64,000 nt of DNA from Myotis daubentonii (Eukaryota > Chordata > Mammalia > Chiroptera > Vespertilionidae), in assembly GCF_963259705.1 (NCBI RefSeq), contig NC_081841.1, forward strand, positions 116,162,979 through 116,226,978, written 5' to 3'. Of the stretch, positions 56,262 to 64,000 are shown one piece after another (within the stretch, counting starts at the first letter, position 1; each line of letters begins with the position of its first letter). The notes beneath the pieces are model-generated. The model was given only the letters and a program-made list of their open reading frames with translations. It was not told the origin of the DNA and did not search any database. The translations under genes were made by a program, and so were the position numbers.

Positions 56262-57290
56262 AAAAAAATGATTAAAAATTAGGATAAAAAATAAAATAAA
56301 ATACATTTGAATTATGGAAAAATAATGAGAAAAGAAATATAAAATGAAACAAACAAAAAAAGGAAAATAAAGAACAAAATAATAATATTTTAACAAAATA
56401 TTATTATAACAAAATAATAATCAAATGAAATAAAAATGAAAAAGTGAAGTGTCGTTCCTTTGGCTGGTTTAAGATCCCACTCTTCTGTACTGTCTGTGGC
56501 TTCTCAGTTTCCTATTGCTGTGACTGAAGGCCTCTCTTTAGGTTAGCCCCTGTGGACTCTCAGGGACTATTCAGATTTTCTTTTTTTAATTATCCCAGGG
56601 TGTAGTCTGGGTGTGGCTGCATTGGTTGCCTGGAGACTGCAAGGAAGGGCTATCTTTTCAGGAGAAAATGGCTACCTAGGTCCCCCACATCAGATATGAC
56701 TCAGCACCAGACTCATGGCCACCTCAACCGGGCACTCTCCTCTCCCCAGCCTCTCCCTAGACTCCACAAGTCCACACCTCCTCCTGCACCTCAGCCATGG
56801 GTGAGTGTCCATATTCAAAAGGTCCTATGAACTAGATTCAGTGAAGAAAAGCAAGGACCACAAAGAGGGGAAAGAGCTGTTCCTCTGTGAGCCTCTCCTC
56901 TTGGGACAGCATGGTCTGGGCAGCCGTCCAGAATGCTTCCTCTGGGATCAGTCTCTTGTGACTATGGACCCAGATCTAGAATCCCCTGCTACCAGAAGTC
57001 CCACGGATTTCCTTTCCACAGTTAAAAGCTGTGCCTGTCCCAAGGGACACGGCCTCTGTGCCATGAGGTTTCCCTCTGGGCTCGAAGGTCTCACAGTTCT
57101 CTCCAGCCCAGATCCCTGATTTTACCTTTCTCCAGGCATCCTCTGCCCTTCCCGGCTGTGGACTGTTTCACCAGCTGTGTCTATTTTGCAGATTCGAGCT
57201 GGATGTTATTCAATGTAGTTGCTCATTCTATCTGCTCCAGGACAAGGCTCAGGACACTTTCGTCTATTCTGCCGCAATTTTGTCTCCCTG
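56262..57290 (-). other. Distal 5' UTR of L1 copy 2 after the ORF1-only insertion
   Basis: Continues the 5' UTR interrupted at 54331. An A-rich stretch (56262-56440) is followed by sequence collinear with 8830-9690 of copy 1 (for example TTCCTTTGGCTGGTTTAAGA at about 56455 against 8840). It ends near the L1 start at 57290. No gene. Confidence 0.78.
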
Positions 57291-57299
57291 GACAGACTT

Positions 57300-57650
57300 T
57301 TTAGGCGTCTGCGGTGGGGAAGGCTGAAGTCCCAGTGTTCATGGGTTCTCAGCTGAGGCAGCTGATCCCTGGGCATTGTGGTTGTAGGGTTCCGGGAGGT
57401 ATCCGAAGTCCCCAGCTGAAGGTAAGGCTGGGCTTCCGATCACAGCTGGTCTCCCTTTCAAGATGGCACAGTCTCTGGAGCAGAGCCAGCCACTCCAGGA
57501 GAGATTTCAGCAGCAGTAGAGGCTACCTGGCAAGGCAAGGCCTGTCCGCCAGTCCCCAAAAGTCCCGTGGAATATAGCTGTCCCTCACCCACAAATACAG
57601 ACATCCCCGCATGTCCATGCATTCTCCTTTCATTCTCTCACTCACTGGGA
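57300..57650 (-). repeat. Extra L1 5' UTR-like segment outside the L1
   Basis: Homologous to 53440-53720 and 7810-8130 (shared text GGTAAGGCTGGGCTTCC / GGTGAGGCTGGGCTTCC, then a TCACAGCTG-CTCCC block) but lying upstream of the L1 start. It is probably the remains of a second 5' UTR in tandem or of an older related L1. A T-run follows at 57652-57674. Confidence 0.6.
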
Positions 57651-57651
57651 G

Positions 57652-57674
57652 CTTTTTTTTTTTTTTTTTTTTTT
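57652..57674. repeat. Poly(T) run
   Basis: About 23 consecutive T, next to the extra 5' UTR segment. It could be a polyadenine tail of an element on the minus strand or a simple expansion. Confidence 0.9.
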
Positions 57675-57689
57675 AGAGAAGTTCTTGGC

Positions 57690-58830
57690 AGAGGTTCAGA
57701 CTGTAATTTAGATGTATAACTTTGGATTAGGGCCATTCTTTCCTATCTTGCATGCACAGCCAACAATCTCCCACCTGTTGAAACTCTTGGCCAGTTCTTC
57801 CAGTCCCTGTGGCTCCACCTGTTGAGCTCAGTCCCACAGGGGTTTTCCCAGCTGAGAAGAGTCCCACAGAAGGGACTGGGTATTGCACAGAGCTGAGACC
57901 TTTAGAACACATCTCCCCAGGAGCTCCTGTCTGGGACTCAGAAGTGCACTGGTTTGTGTGGCCCCAGTGAATGGGGTCACTCTTATCTCATCCTATTCCA
58001 CTCCCTCAGTGGAAAACTCATTTGACATATCCTTCAACAACTGGTGGCTTCACCCTGCTTGGCTCGGTAGTGTATGATTTAAGAGTACTGCACAGAGCTG
58101 GGACCTTCAAAATGTGTCTTCCTGGAATAGTCTTATTCAGGACTCAAGTGGACAAAAACTGGGTTTTGTGGCTACATCATGGGGTGCCACTCATATCTCC
58201 CCTGTGAGTTCAGCCTAGGCCAGTGAGCTCAACCTTTTGAGCTCAGCGTGTCAGCATTTTGAAAAACCCTAACTTAACGCTGGTGCCATGTCACATATAG
58301 AAATTTTTTGATATTTGCAATGATAGTAAAACAAAGATTTATATTTTTGATATTTATTTTATATATTTAAATGCAATTTAACAAAGAAAAATCAACCAAA
58401 AAAATGAGTTTGCATGTCATCACATGTGTCAAAGGTTCACCATCACTGGCCTAGGCCATTCTTCAATGGGAGACTCATTTGCTCTATCCTTCCAACAACC
58501 AGTGGCCCTAACCTGCTGAGCTCAGTCCTACAGGAGGTATTTCAGTGAAAATCATAGGTGGGACCTTCAGAGCACATCCAGGAAGCTCTCATCCAGGACT
58601 CAAATGAGAACTTCATTGTGTGGCTTATGAACAAGTTAGGGAATACATTCTTGTCCTCCCTATAGGTTTGAAAAGTTCCACTCCCCCGCAAAGAAAGGTC
58701 TTTTGATCTGTCCTCCAAAGTCCTGATGGGCCAGCCCTGCTGAGCTTCCTTCTGCAGTGGGGTTGGCTTTCTTCACCCAACCTGAACTTTTGGGGGCAGC
58801 TGGGTTGGAGACCCAGTAGATATAGTGGTT
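57690..58830 (+). repeat. Tandem ~210-bp monomers (L1 5' UTR type)
   Basis: Four diverged units follow each other, each with the order 'TATCCTTCCAACAACC(A/T)GTGG', 'CCTGCTGAGCTCAGTC', 'AGCTGGGACCTTCAGAGCACAT', 'CAGGACTCA-A-TG', 'TGTGTGGC'. Comparable positions lie about 205 bp and about 225 bp apart (after subtracting the hAT at 58221-58448). Plus-strand L1 5' UTR and ORF1 sequence follows, so these are probably promoter-bearing 5' UTR monomers of an older L1. Confidence 0.72.
58221..58448. mobile_element. hAT transposon, non-autonomous, 228 bp
   Basis: Starts CAGTGAGCTCAACCTTTT and ends with the complement of CAGTGATGGTGAACCTTTG. It has a perfect and palindromic 8-bp duplication, GCCTAGGC, at 58213-58220 and 58449-58456. 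The inside is AT-rich and non-coding. It belongs to a different family from those at 2137, 2542 and 59615. Confidence 0.92.
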
Positions 58831-59460
58831 TGGCTGTGGAGAAGGGGATACTCCCCCCTACCCCATTGAGTGCCTGACCATGCTGCACCTAAAAAGGAGA
58901 CCCATTATCCCTGTTCTCCTGACAATGGTCACCACCCCCAATGGTCACAACTTGTGAAAGGGTCTGTGGGTTATAGTCAGCCTAGGCCCATTCTACAGTC
59001 TTTCTACAGAAGGCTCCCAAGGAAGACCAGGTAATCTGAAGGGGTGGCAAATAAGAGGAGGAAAAAATCAGGGTGCCTTGAAATTTTACTGACCTACCCC
59101 AGTTCAGAGCTGGAAAATGATGAGCCTTGTACAGAGGTTGGTCACTCCCATGCACACCCAGGCCCCGTGGGGACAGCCCAAAACAGTAAATTGTGTCATA
59201 GTTCCAGCTAGGTATCTCTAAGCTGGTTATAGGAGCATCAGAAATCAACCTGCAGTGGAACCCCACCAAAGTGAGCCCAAATCAAACACAACCAGTGTAA
59301 ATCTTCAGAGTATGACCAAAATAATCACACTAGCAGCACACCGCAGAAGAGATCCCAGCAGACATTAGAACCTGATGGAAACAACTCCATTTAAAAGGAC
59401 AGCCCCCTCACAGTGGTTCTTAAACTGTGATCAAGGTCTACCTTTATAGTCAGCTACCCT
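58831..59460 (+). other. Probable older L1 5' UTR, no gene
   Basis: Moderately GC-rich sequence between the monomers and the clear L1 part at 59460. The minus-strand frame 58982-59269 (95 codons) has no motif I know. Around 59405 a short CAGTGGTTCTTAAACTGTG resembles a transposon end, but no partner was found. Confidence 0.5.
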
Positions 59461-60790
59461 GAGAGTTAACACCAACCAAGAATAGGCCAAAAGCATTCAA
59501 GACTCAACTACAACAAGAGGACACACATAACCCATATAAGAGATATTTCCAAAGAACCTAGCTCAGGTAATCTGGAAGATTGTGCCACTGAGTCCTACAA
59601 AAAACCTATTAAATCAGTGGTTGCCAACCAGTGGTCTGTGGACCACTGGTGGTCCATGAGGTCCAAAGGGTTGGAAACCATTGGTTTAAGGAAACCTTTG
59701 GAGCAGCAGTCACCAACTGGTGGTCCGAGGACAACTGGTGGTACATAAGGTCCAAAAGGTTGGTGACCACTGTACTAAATAAAATTACCATAACAAGTTT
59801 GGCAGTCATAATTCTACCTAATACACAGTGAATAACAAAAGTAAATAAACAAAATGGAAAGAGAAAGAAACATGCCCCAAATAAAAGAACAAGAGAAATT
59901 ACCAGAAAAAAATGAGTTAAATAAAATGAAAGTAAAAAAATGAATTAAATGAAATGAAAGCAACCAAAATACCAGATGAAGAGTTAACAACAATAGTTAT
60001 AAAGATGCTCAATGACCCTGGGGAAGAATAAATGGTCTCAGTTAGAACTTAAACACAGAGATAGTTTCTATAGAAACCAGAAAAAAAGAACCAGTCTGAA
60101 ATAAAGAACTCAATATTTGAAATGAAGAATACACAAGAAGGAATCAAAACCATGTTTAAAAAGGCAGATGATCTAATCAGTGATTGAGAGGACAAGATAA
60201 CTTAAAAAAAAAAAGAGCAGCAGAAAGAAAAAAAAAATTAAGGGACCTCTGGAACAACAGCAAGTGTAATAAAATCTGCATCATAGTGATACCTGAAGGA
60301 GAGAGAGAGAAAAAAAGATTGAGAACCTATTTGAAAAAAATAATGGCTAAAAACTTCCATAAGATGGTGAAAGAAAAATAAACACAAGACCAGGAAGAGC
60401 AGAGAATTCTAAACAAGATGAACCCAACGAGGTCCACACAAAGATACATCATAATTAAAATGGCAAAGGTTAAAGATAAAGAGATAACATTAATAGTAAC
60501 AAAAGAAAGACAGTTTATTACCTACTAGGGAGCTCCCATTAGTCTGTCAGCTGATGTTTCAACATAAACACTTCAGGACAGAAAGGATTAACATGAAATA
60601 TTCAATGTGATTAAAAGTAAGGACCTAAAATAAAGACTACTCTATCCAGCAAGAGTATCATTTGAAAATGCAGGTAAAATAAGAGCTTCCAAGGCCATAT
60701 ATATGCAGAGAGAGAGAGAGAGAGAGAGAGAATTTATTAGATTATTACCACCAAACCTGGAATACAAGATGTGTTAAACAGCCTTCTTTA
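59460..60790 (+). mobile_element. Old L1: 5' UTR end and decayed ORF1
   Basis: 59460-59606 and 59781-59870 are the 3' part of a 5' UTR (compare 9870-10020). ORF1 remains run from about 59850 to 60790 and include 'IITIVIPEGE', a TKRYIIIKMAKVKDKE-like block (about 60440-60490), 'YYPAR-YHL-like' text near 60640 and 'ITTKPG' near 60750. Stops are frequent. A hAT interrupts it at 59615-59772, and an (AG)n tract lies at 60709-60732. Confidence 0.75.
59615..59772. mobile_element. hAT transposon built as a 69-bp tandem dimer
   Basis: Two similar 69-bp units (59615-59683 and 59704-59772), each with hAT-like inverted ends (CAGTGGTTGCCAACC ... complement of CAGTGGTCACCAACC), are joined by a 20-bp linker. 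The whole is flanked by TATTAAAT (59607-59614) and TACTAAAT (59773-59780), an 8-bp duplication with one mismatch. Each unit has an inner hairpin around CCAGTGGTC / GACCACTGG. It has no coding capacity. Confidence 0.88.
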
Positions 60791-60839
60791 AGAAGAAGAA
60801 AAGAAAATACAAAGGGAAAAAGAAGATGGGTATAAAGAA

Positions 60840-61783
60840 AAAAATGGCGAACACCACCCAGATTGTCCTTAACCACCATCCTGGACCAATGCAGTGAGCT
60901 GAATGCAAGCAGGACCTCACAAGGGACCCCTGCCATGGGCTCCGGTACCCCATAGTGGGTCACATGCCAGTGAGACCTCACAGACAACCCTAGCCACGGG
61001 AAATGTGACCCTGAGCACACCCAAAGCATCTTGCATGATGAGGACAGGGGTGAGACTCACAGTCAGACAACCTGTGAAGAGACTCTATCAATTAATGGGA
61101 CAATAATATTCAAGACCCAACTACATAAGGAGAATCCAAATAACTCAAATAGGGGGCTTTTTATAGAATACTCAGCTCAGGAGATCTGAGAGACTGCACC
61201 AATGGGTCCCACAAGACACCTACTACATAGGACCACCCCAAAAAAACCTGGGTGGCATAGCAGTTTGATCTAAGACATAGAAACAAATACAAAGGGACAG
61301 CAAAAATGGGAAGACAAAGAAACAATCCCCCAAAGGGGAAAAAAAAGGAGGCATCACCAGAAAAGGAACTAAATGAAATGGAGGCAAGTAATTTGTCAGA
61401 TAAAGAATTCAAAGCAATGGTTATAAGGATGCTCAAATGTCTGGATGGAAATTCACTATGTGTAAGAATTAAGAGGAAATGAAGAATGACATTGCTGCAA
61501 TAAAGAACACAATAGAAGGTTTCAACCGTACACTAAAAGAAGCTGTGGATCCAATCAGCGAATTTATTACCGCCAAACCAGCAACATAAGAAATCTTAAA
61601 GGGACTGTTGTAAGAAGAAGAAATGGAAAGAGAGGAAGGAACACAGGCAAAAAGAATAAAAGTGCCAGTAAGTGCCTTAAATGTAAATGGATTAAATGTG
61701 CCAATAAAAGGACATAGGGTAGCTGAATGAATAAGAAAACATGACCCATATATATGTTATCTAAAAGAGACCTACCTCACCCT
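60840..61783 (+). mobile_element. Old L1 with deleted ORF1, up to ORF2 start
   Basis: 5' UTR text (60845-61250), the first part of ORF1 (about 61250-61555), then a jump to the ORF1 C-terminus ('FITAKPAT-EILKGLL', about 61560-61610) and the ORF2 start (about 61660-61783: VNGLNVPIKGHRVAE-like, HDPYICYLKETYL). Most of the RRM is missing. It ends at a SINE. Confidence 0.75.
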
Positions 61784-61975
61784 GCAGGCTGAAGGATCCC
61801 AAGTTCCATTACATTCAAAGGCACATGCCTGGGTTGCAAGCTCAATCCCCAGTAGGGGGTGTGCAGGAGGCAGCCAATCAATGATTCTCTCTCATCATTG
61901 ATGTTTCTATCTCTCTCTCCCTCTCCCTGACTCTCAGAAATCAATAACAATATATTTAAAATAAATAAATAGGAG
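61784..61975 (+). mobile_element. VES-like SINE
   Basis: The head is partly lost (a weak B-box region around 61795-61810), but the body (GGCACATGCCTGGGTTGCA), CAGGAGGCAGCC, the CT-rich tail and the A-rich end (AAATAAATAAATAG) are present. No clear duplication is visible because another L1 start follows at once. Confidence 0.83.
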
Positions 61976-63974
61976 AAACTAAGATGGCGGCATAGGTAAA
62001 CACCAAAATTGCTGCCTCCCACAACAACTTCAAAAATACAACAAAAAGACAAAACGGACATCATCCAGAACTACAGGAAGGCTGGCAGAGTGGAAATTCT
62101 ACAACTAGAAGGGAAGAGAAAAACACACTGAGAGCCAGAGGAGCTGCGGAAGTAAAGTGCAGAGGTACGGAGGGTAGTGCGCGCGAAAAGGGGCTGGCAT
62201 CTGAGGACGCGGCTGTCTATTTAGATCGGGAGGGAGTCACAAGCTCCCGACTGCTCTGAACTCCGGTTCCGGAAAGTCTCTGGGGACCCAGGACTCATCC
62301 AGGGAGAAACTGGACTGTCTGGCAGCAGGCAGAACTCGGAACTTGAGGGCGGCTTCCCCTCAGAGGTGCTTGCAACAATTAAATTACCAGGACACTGAGA
62401 CTCGTGCGACCCCTTAGGGAAGGGCTGAGGACCAGCCATACCTGCTTGCTCCGCCCTTTGATTCCTTGAGACCCTGCCCGACCCAGACTGCGGCAGAGGC
62501 TTTTGCATATGAATGCCCTGGCTCTTTGCAACCTGAAAATTACCTAAGAAACTGCAGCTGGGCCAGACAGACCCAGAATTTCCAAGAGAAGGCCCAAGGC
62601 CCCACAGAGGCTTGCATTGCTTCACAGCTGGGCCTCATCAGGGCACCTCCAAACTCCAAAAAAGGAAGGGGAATCTGCAGTTCTCTTCGTAGCTCCTGCT
62701 GTGTAACCTAAGGCAGAGGCTAAATTAGCACCTCCTTAGATCCAAGAGCCAGTGTACCCAATGGTCAGAGGGGGACCATCCAGATACAAATCCTCAGATC
62801 CATAAGGGACACACTCAGGGAGCAGCCTCAGTGAGCACCAAAGCCCCACTGAGGCAAGTCTTGCCCCAGAAGGGTGTCTTCAGCACAGAACTTCTCCCAC
62901 TGCAGACACAGCTGATTCTCAATGCCAATTGGCCTGGAGGTCAATTCCTCCCAGTGATCCTACAACAATCAAGGCATAACTACAACAAGACTGTGCACAA
63001 AGCACACAAGGGGGTACACCAAGAGTGTCCACCTCAGGTAACTGGGGAGGCTGAACTACAGGACACCTAGCACACAAAACCACTCTACCAACACAGGGAA
63101 GCATAAAAAATGTGGAGACAAAGAAACAGGTCACAAATGACAGAAATGGAGGAAAGAAAACGACTGGATATAGAGTTCAAGGCCACGTTTATAAGGTTTT
63201 CAAGAATTTTATGGAAACCACCGATAAATTTAGTGAGACCCTGGAGGATATGAAAAAAGACCAACTAGAAATTAAGCATACACTGACTGAAATACAGAAT
63301 AATATACAGAGATCCAACAGCAGACAGGAGGATCCCAAGAATCAAGTCAAAGATTTGAAATACACAGAAACAAAAAATACCCAACCGAAAAAGAAAAAAG
63401 AAAAAAGATTCCAAAAATATGAAGATAGTGTAAGGAGCCTCTGGGACAACTTCAAGCGTACCAACATCAGAATTATAGGGGTACCAGAAGAAGAGAGAGG
63501 GCAAGATATTGAAAACCTATTTGAAGAAATAATGACAGAAAACTTCCCATACCTGGTGTAAGAAATAGACTTACAAGTCCAGGAAGCGCAGAGGACCCCA
63601 AACAAATGGTACCCAAAGAGGACCACACCAAGACACATCATAATTAAAATGCCAAGAGCAAAAGACAAAGAGAGAATCTTAAAAGCAGCAAGAGAAAAAC
63701 AATCAGTTACCTACAAGGGAGTACCCATACGACTGTTATCTGATTTCTCAACAGAAACCATGCAGGCCAGAAGAGAGTGGCAAGAAATATTCAAAGTGAT
63801 GAATAGCAAGAACCTACAACCAACATTACTTTATCCAGCAAAGCTATCATTCAGAATAGAAGGTCAGATAAAGAGCTTCACAGATAAGAAAAAGCTAAAG
63901 GAGTTCATCACCACCAAACCAGCACTATATGAAATGCTGAAAGGGATTCTTTAAGAAGAGGAAGAAGAAAAAGG
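61976..63974 (+). mobile_element. ORF1-bearing L1 derivative, second copy
   Basis: L1 5' start GAAACTAAGATGGCGGCATA, a 5' UTR of about 1.1 kb and ORF1 (63110-63954) of the same subfamily as the intact ORF1 at 54677-55525. Twenty bases after the ORF1 stop the text changes at about 63975 to the extreme end of ORF2, and the window ends. It is either a second ORF2-less element or a normal L1 into which a truncated L1 tail inserted. Confidence 0.78.
63110..63954 (+). pseudogene. L1-type ORF1, broken
   Basis: The ATG at 63110 gives MWRQRNRS, matching the start of the intact copy. An early frameshift near 63200 moves the homologous frame to that of 63112. A TAA at 63559-63561 follows NFPYLV, and the frame then continues (EIDLQVQEAQRTPNK, TPRHIIIKMPRAKDKERILKA, ARREWQEIFKVMN, YPAKLSFRIEGQIKSFTD) to the stop at 63952-63954. 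All domains are thus present but not translatable as one protein. Confidence 0.87.
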
Positions 63975-64000
63975 AACTCTTACCATTTGCCACAGCATGG
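63975..64000 (+). mobile_element. L1 ORF2 C-terminal text at window edge
   Basis: The last bases (GGAACTCTTACCATTTGCCA and onward) match the ORF2 end found at 44550-44575 ([10 protein letters not shown]). Too little is visible to tell whether this is a separate insertion. Confidence 0.75.

Larger units (their letters stand above)
48458..57290 (-). mobile_element. Long L1 (minus strand, copy 2)
   Basis: From low to high coordinates: ORF2 lacking its last ~1.4 kb (48461 to about 51565), ORF1 (51601-52454), the 36-bp repeat array (52490-53330) and a distal 5' UTR to about 57290, where the 5' start motif reads GCGGCAGAATAG on the minus strand. It is collinear with copy 1 (1191-9692). Later insertions are a solo LTR at 49182-49480 and an ORF1-only element at 54332-56244. 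Confidence 0.87.

Overview
The window looks like nuclear DNA of a vesper (vespertilionid) bat. Three signs agree. There are tRNA-derived SINEs of the VES type, the clearest at 43847-44071, with A and B boxes and a 16-bp target duplication. There is a non-autonomous Helitron of the HeliBat type (309-1084); among mammals these are essentially restricted to vesper bats. There are also several short hAT transposons with 8-bp target duplications. The sequence is an AT-rich landscape built mostly of LINE-1 copies on both strands. I found no host protein-coding gene, no spliced exon series and no complete RNA gene.

Layout. 1-1200: L1 3' scrap and the Helitron. 1191-9692: one full-length minus-strand L1 (3' UTR, ORF2 split by two hATs, ORF1, and a long 5' UTR with a 36-bp repeat array). 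9830-24784: an old plus-strand L1 ('L1-A') carrying a stack of later insertions: a U6 snRNA/L1 chimera (11741-13328) with its own hAT, a younger L1 ('L1-B', 21880-24474), and a class II endogenous retrovirus (14154-21875) lying exactly on the 5' junction of L1-B. 24787-26165: a SINE and an older minus L1. 26166-31750: mostly unique-looking sequence with three solo-LTR-like segments. 31750-35950: old L1 pieces, a young L1 tail and a SINE. 35950-47710: three successive plus-strand L1s. 47711-48460: a mosaic of short L1 pieces in both orientations. 48461-57290: a second long minus-strand L1, interrupted by a solo LTR and by an ORF1-only L1 derivative whose ORF1 is intact (282 codons). 57300-61783: 5' UTR repeats and older L1 copies with two more hATs. 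61784-64000: a SINE and a second ORF1-only-type element running into the window edge.

Function. Nothing here works as a cellular pathway; the value of the window is its insertion history. The L1 ORF2 copies are broken by stops and frameshifts, and the reverse-transcriptase active-site motif is altered in all five plus-strand copies where I could read it. The only long intact protein frame is the 282-codon ORF1 at 54677-55525. The most unusual observations are two hATs of one family in the same L1 octamer in opposite relative orientations, the U6-L1 chimera with a 15-bp duplication, the intact ORF1-only element, a second integrase C-terminal segment in the retrovirus, a perfect long hairpin in the Helitron, and a hAT made of two 69-bp units in tandem.

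Limits. All family calls come from reading the sequence, not from a repeat library. Edges marked approximate may be off by tens of bases.
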